64,000 nt of DNA from Streptomyces sp. NBC_00273. GTDB lineage: Bacteria > Actinomycetota > Actinomycetes > Streptomycetales > Streptomycetaceae. Location: the NCBI RefSeq assembly GCF_036178145.1, contig NZ_CP108067.1, positions 6,461,501 through 6,525,500 of the forward strand, given 5' to 3'. The first letter of the stretch is position 1, and the number at the start of each line of letters is the position of its first letter. A model generated the notes under the pieces. The model had not been told where the DNA came from. It did no database searches and saw nothing but the letters and a program-made list of their open reading frames with translations. Position numbers and translations under genes: made by a program. Shown one piece after another: positions 17,438 through 24,470 of this stretch.

Positions 17438-18121
17438 GAACGAACAGTAGGCAGAGGAGCTGACAGTCGAGCGATCGGCATCGCGCCTGGCTGTCCTCGT
17501 GGGACGGCCCTCCCGTTGGCTCCTCGTACGTGAGGGTCGATGGAGCCGCTGCCACCGCATGACCGGCGTCACGGCGCGCCCCTTGCAATGAACCGTGATC
17601 GTTCAAAGTCAGCCCGGTCGCAGTCTCGGCGGATCGCTTCCGAAACGGCCCGCTCGCTCCCACCAGTAAGTGAGGGCAGATCGCTCCGGCTCGACGGCAT
17701 GACCGACGTCACAGGCGAGACCTCGCAACACTGGACCCTCGGATTCGATCCTTGCCAGTAGAAGGCCAACGCGCCCCGCCTGTTTTGGGACCTGCTCCGC
17801 GATGACAGGCCCCACTGATCCACAATGACGCGCCTTGCTCCTGCGCGTCTCCCTGGGTCGAGCTCCGGCCGCTCCACCGGATTCTCCCCACAGGCTTCGC
17901 CCTCGTCGTCCGACTGCCACGGGATGACGGGGGCGAAGCCGTCTCTCACAGGCTCCACTCGGGTGGTGCCGAGTGGAGGGCGTGCGCTCTTCCTGCGCGA
18001 CTCCTTCAGGCAAGAACCCCTCGGGCCGCTCCTCAGGCTCGGGGGGTTCTTCGCTTGGACCAGACACCTGATGACACCGACACCACCACCGCCCCCCAGG
18101 GGGCAGGAAGGGGGATACCCC
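17438..18121. other. 680-bp stretch without a supported gene, with a hairpin at 18012-18051
   Basis: Open frames here have unconvincing composition. The only clear structure is AAGAACCCC (18012-18020) pairing with GGGGTTCTT (18043-18051), a terminator-like hairpin just before the winged-helix gene. It may be the remains of lost cargo or a regulatory region. Confidence 0.5.
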
Positions 18122-18313
18122 GTGATCGCACACAACGGCCGTCCGCTCGTCTCGTCCCGTGAAGCGGCGAAGATCCTGGGCGTAGCACCCGGCACGTTCC
18201 GCAACATGAAGAGTGACGGCAAGCTCGACCGGCTCACCGCCGTCCCGCTCGGAGGGGCCCGCTACTACTACGAGTGCGAGGTTCTGACCCTGGCCGAGGA
18301 GCGCGCCGGATGA
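18122..18313 (+). CDS. Small helix-turn-helix protein, excisionase-like
   Basis: 63 aa. LVSSREAAKILGVAPGTFRNMKSDGKL is a MerR/excisionase-type winged helix, followed by a short wing (GGARYYYECEVL). The GTG at 18122 has AGGAAGGGGG upstream. A longer version starting at the ATG at 18071 would add a proline-rich tail-like segment. Small proteins of this kind act as excisionases or copy-number regulators in actinobacterial elements. An excision factor role is plausible but unproven, since serine integrases usually use unrelated factors. Confidence 0.65.
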   Translation: MIAHNGRPLVSSREAAKILGVAPGTFRNMKSDGKLDRLTAVPLGGARYYYECEVLTLAEERAG

Positions 18314-18469
18314 GCAATCGCGACGACGGAGTCTGCGCCGACAAGCTGACGGCGCCTGGACTACGACGACGCCCTGACTCCTCATCTCGCCATCGACCAA
18401 CAGTTCATTTCCGACCACCGGGACGAGTGGTCGGAAGCCTGGGATCACCGGTGCAGCCCGGCCCACTGA
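18310..18469 (+). pseudogene. Small gene with a disrupted frame
   Basis: The ATG at 18310 overlaps the previous stop (ATGA) and opens MSNRDDGVCADKLTA. The most gene-like continuation is in another frame: LDYDDALTPHLAIDQQFISD, then HRDEWSEAWDHR, ending at the TGA 18467-18469. That second frame has no ATG, GTG or TTG of its own. A 1-nt indel near 18355 would restore a protein of about 52 aa. It could be decay, a sequencing error or frameshifting. Confidence 0.5.
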
Positions 18470-18610
18470 CCACCTGCGAGACGGCGTGGAACGCCTGCTC
18501 TCGCACCCTCTACCGCCTCCCCGGTCCCGATGGCCGAGGGGGTTTCTTCATGCCCCGATACGGGCGCCTGAGCCGTTCGCCGGCTCGCTACACAGAAGGA
18601 GACACAGCAA

Positions 18611-19471
18611 GTGGCTACCACCAAGAAGACCGGATCCAAGACCTTCGCCGACGCCATCGCCGAGGCGGACCTGAAGGGAGCAGAGAAGGCGGCTCAGGCT
18701 CGCACCGAGCTGGCCGAGCTGCGAGACAACGTGGCCCGCTGGCGGGATGAGCACGCCGAGGCTGCACAGCGCGTCCAGTGGATTCGCGGCAACTTCCATC
18801 GCGGTAAGGAGGTGGTCGACTCTGCCTCCTTCGCCGAGGCTCTGGCCAACGAGGAGCGGCTGAAGCTGCTGTCCGGTCACGGCCAGGATCTGGACGCCTG
18901 GAGCGGCGAGGACCGGCGCGTCCGGATCGCTGAGAAGAGCCTTCCCCCGGCCGAGAAGAAGCTGGCTGCAGCCATCGCCTCAGCCCTTGGGGGCGCCCTG
19001 CCGGGCGCCGAGATCCTGTCCACCTTCGGCAAGCTTGAGGGCAGTCCGGCCGAGTCTGACCTTCCCGTGGCCATCGTTTCGCAGAGCAAGGCGACGTACG
19101 ACGGCACCCGCGGTGAGGCGCTGGACGGAAAGCGTCCGTTCATGTCCGGCCTGATGATCTCCGGCGAGGTTGAGGTGACCCTGTACCGGAAGCCCGAGCA
19201 CCGCGAGTTGTTTCCACCGAAGATCGCCAAGCACCTCGCGAAGGAGGGTGTCACCCTCGCGCACACCGACTCCCTGGTGAACGCGGAGACCGTCACACGC
19301 TCCGAGGGGGAGTACGAGGTGGACACGCTCCGACTCACCGTCGAGCGCATGGGCAACCCGAGCGCGAGCCCCGAGTTGAAGTCCCGGTACGCGGAATGGA
19401 TCGCTTCTCGTCAGACCAGCCTGACGGCACCCACACCACAGAGCGCTCGAAGCATCTACGCCGGTAACTGA
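18611..19471 (+). CDS. Phage-like hypothetical protein with N-terminal coiled coil
   Basis: 286 aa. Residues 10-75 form a charged alpha-helical or coiled-coil region (AEADLKGAEKAAQARTELAE and onward). Residues 140-260 look like a mixed alpha/beta domain (GLMISGEVEVTLYRKPEH, GEYEVDTLRLTVERMG). The GTG at 18611 has GAAGGAG 9 nt upstream. No family is recognised. It is the largest rightward gene of the element. Confidence 0.7.
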   Translation: MATTKKTGSKTFADAIAEADLKGAEKAAQARTELAELRDNVARWRDEHAEAAQRVQWIRGNFHRGKEVVDSASFAEALANEERLKLLSGHGQDLDAWSGEDRRVRIAEKSLPPAEKKLAAAIASALGGALPGAEILSTFGKLEGSPAESDLPVAIVSQSKATYDGTRGEALDGKRPFMSGLMISGEVEVTLYRKPEHRELFPPKIAKHLAKEGVTLAHTDSLVNAETVTRSEGEYEVDTLRLTVERMGNPSASPELKSRYAEWIASRQTSLTAPTPQSARSIYAGN

Positions 19472-19606
19472 TCGGTCCCTGAGTGTCGCCCCTGGAACAG
19501 CCCGTTTCCAGGGGCGGTGCTGAGTGGCTGACCAGCCGCCCGCCCTGAAAGAGAACACCACAGGCCGTACGTCCTTGGCGCGCTGTCCGCCGCCCTCTAC
19601 GTCGAG

Positions 19607-20065
19607 ATGGCAACCGCCCTGCCGGTCGTCGGCGTACCGCTTACCTCAGACCTGCTCGTCCGTGCCGTGGCTGTTCTCGCTCCGGCGCTGGGAGAGGTCG
19701 ATACCGGGGCTCAGCCCACCGTGGAGGTTCCGGCCGTCGAGGAGCCCAAGCCCGAGCCCCTGGTGATGACCGCCGAGGAGTTCGTGGAGCGCAACGCCCG
19801 CTCCCTGGCCGAGGTGGACGCCCAGCAGGAGTCCGGCCCTCTGCCCGGTGTAGGGCCCGTCAGTGCCCGTTCTGGTGGACCGGCGGCACCGACCCTGAAC
19901 GCTGGCGGGCTGAACCCAACGAGCCCCCGAGCACCGAGAAGGAGTGCATCACCCTGTCCAAGCGCACGTACATCGAGGCGTCCAAGCTCACCCACGAAGA
20001 GCTGTGTTCCCTACCTGTCGGCACCATCGTTCAGCTCTCGCTCGGTCTCGGTCAGCGGCTCCTGA
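19607..20065 (+). CDS. Hypothetical protein, frame probably disrupted in the second half
   Basis: The first 80 codons look coding: MATALPVVGVPLTSDLLVRA, then a proline-glutamate linker and TAEEFVERNARSLAEVDAQQ. Gene-like sequence also precedes the ATG (YVLGALSAALYVE) without a start codon. After about 19820 this frame becomes Ser/Arg/Pro-rich and unconvincing, while the other frame turns gene-like and runs to 20196. The simplest reading is one gene of about 195 aa broken by an indel. Confidence 0.4.
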   Translation: MATALPVVGVPLTSDLLVRAVAVLAPALGEVDTGAQPTVEVPAVEEPKPEPLVMTAEEFVERNARSLAEVDAQQESGPLPGVGPVSARSGGPAAPTLNAGGLNPTSPRAPRRSASPCPSARTSRRPSSPTKSCVPYLSAPSFSSRSVSVSGS

Positions 20066-20196
20066 TGAGGCACACGGCAGACGGTCGATACTGCCCCGTG
20101 AAGGGTTCCGGCCTGAGCGTCGGGGCGCTCACCGAGGTCGCCGAGAACCTGGCTCCATGGTCACGGAAACCGCACGCCGGCCAGCACGAAGCGTGA
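19954..20196 (+). CDS. Gene-like frame without a standard start (CTG candidate)
   Basis: This frame encodes LSKRTYIEASKLTHEELCSL and onward, with PVGTIVQLSLGLGQRL and GSGLSVGALTEVAENLAPW. It is open back past 19860 as QCPFWWTGGTDPERWRAEPN. There is no ATG or GTG. A CTG at 19954 has a perfect AAGGAG 9 nt upstream, so an independent 80-aa protein is possible. Otherwise it is the 3' half of the preceding broken gene. Confidence 0.45.
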   Translation: MSKRTYIEASKLTHEELCSLPVGTIVQLSLGLGQRLLMRHTADGRYCPVKGSGLSVGALTEVAENLAPWSRKPHAGQHEA

Positions 20197-20256
20197 CCGG
20201 GGTTGACGGCCGGGCATGTGGTAATTCCTTCCCGTTCTTCGAGGAGCGGGCACCGT

Positions 20257-20285
20257 AGCTCCCGCCGTTCAGCGGCGGTAGAGCT
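20257..20285. other. Stable hairpin in a structured intergenic region
   Basis: AGCTC and CCGCCG arms pair with CGGCGG and GAGCT around a TTCAG loop. The following 110 bp (20330-20420) can also fold (GCCGAGGGC with GCCCTCGGC, and a nested ACGCCGAGGCGT). No gene is visible in 20197-20432. It could be a terminator followed by a 5' leader. Confidence 0.5.
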
Positions 20286-20432
20286 GGCCACTCCGCGAGA
20301 GGCCGCCATCCCGAGGGGCTGGCAGGGGAAGCCGAGGGCGCCCCGAGCGCGGACGGCACGCGCGATCTCCCACCATTACGCCGAGGCGTAGCTACGCGCT
20401 GCCCTCGGCCTCCCGAAGGAGGTCGCAACCCC

Positions 20433-20678
20433 TTGGATGCCAGCATCCCCACGACCCTCAGCCTGGCCGCGCTGGCGGACGCGTACGAGCGCGCCCGTGA
20501 GCGGTTCGAGTACTACGCCGAACTCGCCGAGAAAGGGGACCCCGTATCGGTCCTGTCGGCCCGCTACCTCCTGCTCGGGTGGTGTGAAGTCTGGGATTTG
20601 CTCAACGAAGTTGGCCTGTATGTCGGCGACGTTGACGTCGTCGAACTCCCCCCTCTGCCCGAGGACGGTGGCGAGTAA
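20433..20678 (+). CDS. Small hypothetical phage-like protein
   Basis: 81 aa, starting at TTG with GAAGGAGG about 10 nt upstream. Helical, with AALADAYERARERFEYYAEL and YLLLGWCEVWDLLNEVGL, and an acidic tail. The TAA is immediately followed by the GTG of the next gene, so they are one unit. Not recognised. Confidence 0.65.
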   Translation: MDASIPTTLSLAALADAYERARERFEYYAELAEKGDPVSVLSARYLLLGWCEVWDLLNEVGLYVGDVDVVELPPLPEDGGE

Positions 20679-21047
20679 GTGGCGATCAACTTCGGCAGTA
20701 ACCGACCCTGGGGCGCAGTCAGTCAGACCGAGTACCGGCGCATGGCTCGCGATTCGCGACACGATCGCGTGTACCGCCTTCACTTCGCTGCCATCGGGTG
20801 GGCGAACCAGATCGGTCACAGCGACTTCAAGGGGGAGCGGCTGGCCGAGATCCTGGTAGACGCGAACGGCGTGATCCCGGACTCTCAGAACGTCTCGAAG
20901 GCCATCCGCAAGGCAAAGTCCATGGGGCTGATCGGCCACGACTCCAAGGCCGCCTGCCTGGTGCTCCCCTCGTCCATCTTTCAGAAGGCGAGCGTAGGCG
21001 GCCGGACGTGCTCGGCTCACAACGTGAGCGGGCGCGCGGCTGCGTAG
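20679..21047 (+). CDS. Winged-helix-like hypothetical protein
   Basis: 122 aa. VYRLHFAAIGWANQIGHSDF, then LAEILVDANGVIPDSQNVSKAI and KAKSMGLIG have the helix spacing of a winged helix like those in phage replication or transcription proteins. The C-terminal SVGGRTCSAHN is short. It begins directly after the previous stop. A DNA-binding role is inferred from the pattern only. Confidence 0.6.
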   Translation: MAINFGSNRPWGAVSQTEYRRMARDSRHDRVYRLHFAAIGWANQIGHSDFKGERLAEILVDANGVIPDSQNVSKAIRKAKSMGLIGHDSKAACLVLPSSIFQKASVGGRTCSAHNVSGRAAA

Positions 21048-21050
21048 AAA

Positions 21051-21069
21051 GGTGTCCTGTGGGGACACC
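21051..21069 (+). terminator. Hairpin after the winged-helix gene
   Basis: GGTGTCC/GGACACC stem (21051-21057 with 21063-21069), 4 nt after the stop codon. GGGACACCC recurs just downstream at about 21084. Confidence 0.55.
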
Positions 21070-21164
21070 CTGCGTGGCCTGCCGGGACACCCAATACCCA
21101 CTCTGAACTGGGGTTTCGTTGGCGCCCTCTTACTCTATTTTCAAGGGAACGCCCAACCCCTTCA

Positions 21165-21382
21165 CTTGCTGGCTGGGCCGCCTCGCGGCGGCCGTCAAGC
21201 CGTATACGCAGCGGCAAGGTGATCAGTAGCTCTGCCCCGGTGGGCCCCTCCGGGTCCTCTGTCTCATGCTCGCTTGCTCTCTGGGCGCCTTCGGCGCCAC
21301 AAGCCGAAGACGTCATACCCGCTTGCTCTCTGGGCCGCGTACGCGGCCACTCCCCGAAGCCCCTCGCGGCAAGCCACTTGCT
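21165..21382. repeat. Direct-repeat array with covarying palindromes
   Basis: Four copies of CTTGCT at 21165, 21273, 21322 and 21377. The first three continue as NNCTGGGC into a self-complementary stem whose bases differ each time: GGCCGCC-tcgc-GGCGGCC, GGCGCC-ttc-GGCGCC and GGCCGCGTACGCGGCC. A weaker stem GGGCCC-ctcc-GGGTCC sits at 21242-21257 between copies 1 and 2. The 420-bp gap 21048-21468 has no gene. Conserved pairing with changed bases implies structure is what matters. Confidence 0.75.
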
Positions 21383-21468
21383 CGCTGTCGCTCGTCCGCT
21401 GAGGACTGCCCGCCGCTGGCGCTCCCTCGCAGTACCCGAGCCACCACCACAAGGAGGACAACCACCCA

Positions 21469-21933
21469 ATGAACGACTACTCCCCGATCATCACCGCCGA
21501 TGGGCGCAAGCTGTGCGGCATCGAGTCGTGCGGCCGTCCGCACCGTGTGCGCGGCCTCTGCCTGGCCCACGGTCAGCGTGTCCGCGTGCACGGCGACCCA
21601 CAGGCCGACAAGCCGTTGCGCTCCCACTCCTCGCGCCCCTGGAAGGGTGCGGAAGTCTCGTACATCGGAGCCCACAACCGCGTGACTCGCAAGCACGGCA
21701 AGGCCGTCGAGTGGAAGTGCTCTTGCGGCTGCGATCGGCAGGCCGCTGACTGGGCGTACCTCGGCACGGACCCGTCGGCGAAGGTCGACGAATCCCGCCG
21801 CCTGTACTCCGCTGACCCTGAGCAGTACGCGCCGTTGGCGAAGTCATGCCATCGCAAGTTTGATGCCTGGCAGGCGCAGCGCCGTACCGGCCTCCTCTTG
21901 GGTGCCGCCATCATCGAGGCGGTAGCCGCGTGA
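21469..21933 (+). CDS. HNH-like zinc-binding phage protein
   Basis: 154 aa. CGIESCGRPHRVRGLCLAHGQR is an N-terminal Cys/His cluster. WKCSCGCDRQAADWAYLGTD and YAPLAKSCHRKFDAWQ resemble the C-terminal part of phage HNH-type proteins that end in CxxCHxxxD. The canonical HN-H catalytic residues are not all evident, so it may be a DNA-binding relative rather than a nuclease. GGAGG lies 11 nt before the ATG. It follows the repeat array directly. Confidence 0.65.
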   Translation: MNDYSPIITADGRKLCGIESCGRPHRVRGLCLAHGQRVRVHGDPQADKPLRSHSSRPWKGAEVSYIGAHNRVTRKHGKAVEWKCSCGCDRQAADWAYLGTDPSAKVDESRRLYSADPEQYAPLAKSCHRKFDAWQAQRRTGLLLGAAIIEAVAA

Positions 21934-22184
21934 GTCGACCGGATCAGGCGGAGCTCGACCGCCGATGGAACGAAGGGCTCTGCGCCCGGTGCCTGGAGCC
22001 GTTCGAGCCCCGGTCTGTCGAGCACGTCCACTGTTCCCGGCTCTGTCGACAGCGTGGCAAGCGGGAGGCCCAGCGGCCCGAGGCTGACCATGTGGCGCCG
22101 GTGCCTCTCTGGAGGGACGCCGAGCGGACTACCGATGATGCTCGGAGGCGGGCGCAGCGTGCGGAAGGGGTCGTCGTCCCCTGA
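21930..22184 (+). CDS. Small zinc-finger protein
   Basis: 84 aa. CARCLEPFEPRSVEHVHCSRLCRQRGKRE has the C-x2-C ... H-C-x3-C layout of a treble-clef or FCS-type zinc finger followed by basic residues. The GTG overlaps the preceding stop (GTGA). Its partner is the HNH-like protein upstream. Function unknown. Confidence 0.65.
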   Translation: MSRPDQAELDRRWNEGLCARCLEPFEPRSVEHVHCSRLCRQRGKREAQRPEADHVAPVPLWRDAERTTDDARRRAQRAEGVVVP

Positions 22185-22188
22185 GAGA

Positions 22189-22207
22189 CCCCCGCGGTTT
22201 TCGGGGG
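22189..22207 (+). terminator. Terminator after the zinc-finger gene
   Basis: CCCCCG/CGGGGG stem around a CGGTTTT loop, just past the stop. Confidence 0.65.
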
Positions 22208-22340
22208 CGGTGGGTCGGCGCCCGGCTTCAGTCCGAGGCGCGGCACCCGAGCCTCTGGAAGTCGGCCGGCTCGCGGGAGCCGAGGGCAAAGTCCTCAAAA
22301 CTCGGTACGAGTTGACCCACACTGACAGCACACTGGAGAC

Positions 22341-22937
22341 ATGGACGAGCTGTACGTGGTCAGGCATGAGCCGACCTGGCGCGAGGAGCCGGAGCCGGAC
22401 GACGAGTACGACAACGACACGGACCACAAGACCGTGTACGCCCTCTTTGGCCTGGCCATCTACAAGGCCAACTGTCTCGAACACTCCCTCGTAAACACTC
22501 TCGCGCTCACCAAAATCGTCACGGCGAGGGAGCAGGGGGAGCAGCTCATCCGCGACCCCTGGACTCAAGGCTTCAAGGACATGATGGGCAAGCTCATCAA
22601 GCGCGTCGAGCCGCACACCAGTGCCTACCCGGAGGTCGTTGACGACCTCACCAGGAGCCTGAAGCGGCGCAACGACCTGGTTCACAACTTCTGGCGCGAG
22701 CGCATCCCGGAGATCATCAGCGATGCTGGCCGGACCAGGCTGTGCGCAGACCTGAAGGACGACTGTCGGCTGCTCACGCGGACAGACGAACGCTTCAGCG
22801 CGAGGGTCTTGGACCCCATCATGGAGAGTATGGGGATCACGGCCGATGCCGTTGAAGCCCAGTACGCGAAGGAGCGCCGCGAGGCAATGGCGCGCTACGA
22901 GACGGAGGCGTTCACGGCCGGGGAAGACTCGGCCTGA
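22341..22937 (+). CDS. HEPN-like protein with R-x4-H motif (candidate RNase or defence protein)
   Basis: 198 aa, predicted all-helical. The segment SLKRRNDLVHNFWRERIPEI carries R-N-D-L-V-H, the R-x4-H catalytic motif of HEPN RNases. Upstream, FGLAIYKANCLEHSLVNTLA is the first helix expected in such folds. An acidic N-terminus (EEPEPDDEYDNDTD) precedes it. It is a single-gene unit behind a terminator and sits in the usual cargo zone. Many HEPN proteins cleave RNA in toxin-antitoxin or anti-phage systems. The assignment rests on motif and helical pattern only. Confidence 0.55.
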   Translation: MDELYVVRHEPTWREEPEPDDEYDNDTDHKTVYALFGLAIYKANCLEHSLVNTLALTKIVTAREQGEQLIRDPWTQGFKDMMGKLIKRVEPHTSAYPEVVDDLTRSLKRRNDLVHNFWRERIPEIISDAGRTRLCADLKDDCRLLTRTDERFSARVLDPIMESMGITADAVEAQYAKERREAMARYETEAFTAGEDSA

Positions 22938-22942
22938 CCTGT

Positions 22943-23089
22943 GTGTTCGCTTTGCCCTCCGGTGCCACTGGCTTCGAGCCACCCGCCCCGGACACTCCGC
23001 CCGGGCGCATCCTGGCCTACGCCACCGAGCACGGGTACGAGCCCCTGACCGACGAGCACTTCGACCTGGCCAAGCTGGGCCTGCCCTGA
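22943..23089 (+). CDS. Tiny ORF between the HEPN-like and two-TM genes
   Basis: 48 aa from a GTG: MFALPSGATGFEPPAPDTPP, then GRILAYATEHGYEPLTDEHF and DLAKLGLP. Codon use is typical and the C-terminal half looks like a short helical motif. It starts 6 nt after the HEPN-like stop. It could be a small partner or the remnant of a longer gene. Confidence 0.45.
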   Translation: MFALPSGATGFEPPAPDTPPGRILAYATEHGYEPLTDEHFDLAKLGLP

Positions 23090-23122
23090 CGTCACCTACG
23101 TCCGTTTAGCGCCCTTTGCCCA

Positions 23123-23128
23123 TACACT
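23123..23128 (+). promoter_or_regulatory. -10-like hexamer of the two-TM gene
   Basis: TACACT, 8 nt before the ATG at 23137, with no Shine-Dalgarno sequence. Confidence 0.4.
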
Positions 23129-23136
23129 GCCTGGTC

Positions 23137-23793
23137 ATGATGGTCCTGGCGCCCTGGTACGAGTCCGGCTCCTTTTGGCAGTTCCTCATCACGACGCTCG
23201 TCGGCGTGGCAGTAGGAGTCTTGGGCGCGCTGGCGACCATGCGAGCCTCGTATCCGAAGCGACGCCTCACCTACAAGACGCGCACCAATGCGCCACTGTT
23301 CGACGCATCCGACAATCAAGCGGCGGGCCTTGCCGTGACCCACGACGGCACCCGAGTAATCCGCCCGCGAATCGTCGAGCTGGAGTTGCGCAACACTGGG
23401 CGCCGCGACATCACTGAGACCCAGTTCCACGCCAGGGAAGCGCTCAAGTTTGATCTCGGCGCCGATGTAAAGGCTGTGCTTGGGGTGGCATCACTCCCGA
23501 CTGGGACTGTCACCCCCGGCGTAGGTATCGACCCGTCATCACCTCAAGCGATTCTCGTCCCCCCAACCCTCATGGTCAGCAAGCAGACGATCCGGGCTAC
23601 AGTCCTCGTGGATGGCCCGAACGCCGAGGTGAGCTGTAGTCGGGCGCCGCTGATCGAGGTCGCCGTCCGCGAGGCGGGCCCAGACCTGGTACCGCGCGTC
23701 ATCGCGGTGACGGTCCCGAACGTCTTGCTGGCATTGCTCATCATCTCGATCGCTTACGTGGTCTCGGCTTGCCTGCTTGCTTGGTGGACCTGA
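23137..23793 (+). CDS. Two-TM membrane protein of unknown function
   Basis: 218 aa. Transmembrane segments lie at about residues 10-33 (FWQFLITTLVGVAVGVLGAL) and 188-215 (VLLALLIISIAYVVSACLLA). Between them is a beta-rich domain of about 150 residues (IVELELRNTGRRDITETQF and onward). Topology would put this domain on one side with two short tails. No family is recognised. It is the last gene before attR, next to the HEPN-like gene, and may form a pair with it. Confidence 0.6.
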   Translation: MMVLAPWYESGSFWQFLITTLVGVAVGVLGALATMRASYPKRRLTYKTRTNAPLFDASDNQAAGLAVTHDGTRVIRPRIVELELRNTGRRDITETQFHAREALKFDLGADVKAVLGVASLPTGTVTPGVGIDPSSPQAILVPPTLMVSKQTIRATVLVDGPNAEVSCSRAPLIEVAVREAGPDLVPRVIAVTVPNVLLALLIISIAYVVSACLLAWWT

Positions 23794-24219
23794 GCGTCGC
23801 CCTGCCAGCAGGTCGACCCTGAAACCGTGGCGCAATCTTGGCCGGTAAGACGTGGCGGTCAGGAAGATGCGGCTCCGGGGGTTACCCCCCCACCCCTCAC
23901 GGCTCGACCTGGCCAACGTCGATCGCACACAGCAGGACAGGAGCAGCGGCGACGGCCGCGAGAGTCGAGTAGGCGCGCACGGCACAGTCCCCAGCCGCTC
24001 ACCCAACGGTCAGCACAACGACTCGCAGCGGCTCGGCGAGAGCGGCAACGACGGCCGTAGCCAAGCGAGACAGGCCAGAGCCCCGGCCCATCTCTCCTCC
24101 CGAGAGTTAATGCCGGGGCCCTCTCTCCATGGTGAAGCACGTCACATCAGGCAGGGCCGGGCTTGACAGGGGCCCTCGCTCCCGTGAGAGAAAGAGGCGC
24201 AAGTTTGTTCCCCCAAGCC
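23794..24219. other. Right end of the element: no firm gene, double-stem hairpin
   Basis: At 24080-24119 GCCCCGGC pairs with GCCGGGGC, enclosing CTCTC/GAGAG, probably a bidirectional terminator shielding the end. On the minus strand one frame reads MGRGSGLSRLATAVVAALAE and onward (24091-23999), then after a TGA continues MRAYSTLAAVAAAPVLL (23980-23897). This looks like a small gene broken by a stop, or two tiny peptides. Nothing else is convincing. Confidence 0.45.
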
Positions 24220-24399
24220 TCACCAGTCGAACTCGGCGTGCAGCGGCTCGATGAGCAGTCCGGGCAGGGAGGCGAAGCCGGCCGCGCCGATGATCGTCAC
24301 GAAGGCGACGGCGGCGACGAACCAGGCACGGTGGACGCGGGCGGGCCGCCGCGGGGAGCGGCGGTCCACGGGGGCGGAGGCGGAGGCTGTCTGGGGCAC
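24220..24399 (-). pseudogene. MFS transporter, N-terminal part, cut by the integrated element
   Basis: 59 aa from a GTG at 24399 (VPQTASASAPVDRRSPRR, then WFVAAVAFVTIIGAAGFASL and LIEPLHAEFDW). This is the cytoplasmic leader plus the first transmembrane segment of the transporter. It ends in a TGA one codon inside the element. The reading frame is exactly continued by the fragment ending at 12753. The gene is divergent from the GlxA-type regulator, which probably controlled it. Confidence 0.88.
24222..24232. other. attR core
   Basis: ACCAGTCGAAC, the same 11 bp as in attL, followed by host sequence encoding the transporter N-terminal part. Confidence 0.88.
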
Positions 24400-24458
24400 G
24401 ACGACAGCTTCCGGCCATCTGGGGACCGCAGGAAAGTGGCTTGACTGTCATGCTTCGC

Positions 24459-24464
24459 TACGAT
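24459..24464 (+). promoter_or_regulatory. -10-like hexamer of the glxA-type regulator
   Basis: TACGAT ends 6 nt before the ATG at 24471, and no Shine-Dalgarno sequence is present. A TTGACT at 24441 lies too close (12 nt) to be a standard -35. Confidence 0.5.
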
Positions 24465-24470
24465 CGGGCC

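Larger units (their letters stand above)
12753..24232. mobile_element. Serine-recombinase integrative element, about 11.5 kb
   Basis: It is bounded by direct 11-bp copies of ACCAGTCGAAC (12753-12763 and 24222-24232). It splits an MFS gene and separates the cdd-like gene from era. The cargo is visibly less GC-rich than the flanks and is phage-like. In order it holds a hypothetical protein, the serine recombinase, the leftward XRE/DUF6879 and DUF7848-like operons, then rightward small proteins, a structured repeat array, HNH-like and zinc-finger proteins, a HEPN-like protein and a two-TM protein. No FtsK/TraB transfer protein, replication initiator, terminase or structural gene is visible, so it probably depends on a helper for transfer. 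Confidence 0.92.

Noticed and set aside
19944..20258. GTG-started frame overlapping the CTG-start candidate
   Set aside because: His/Arg/Pro-rich shadow translation; the other frame has protein-like sequence.
23852..24166. Plus-strand frame of 104 codons at the right end of the island
   Set aside because: Composition is not protein-like and it crosses the double-stem hairpin.
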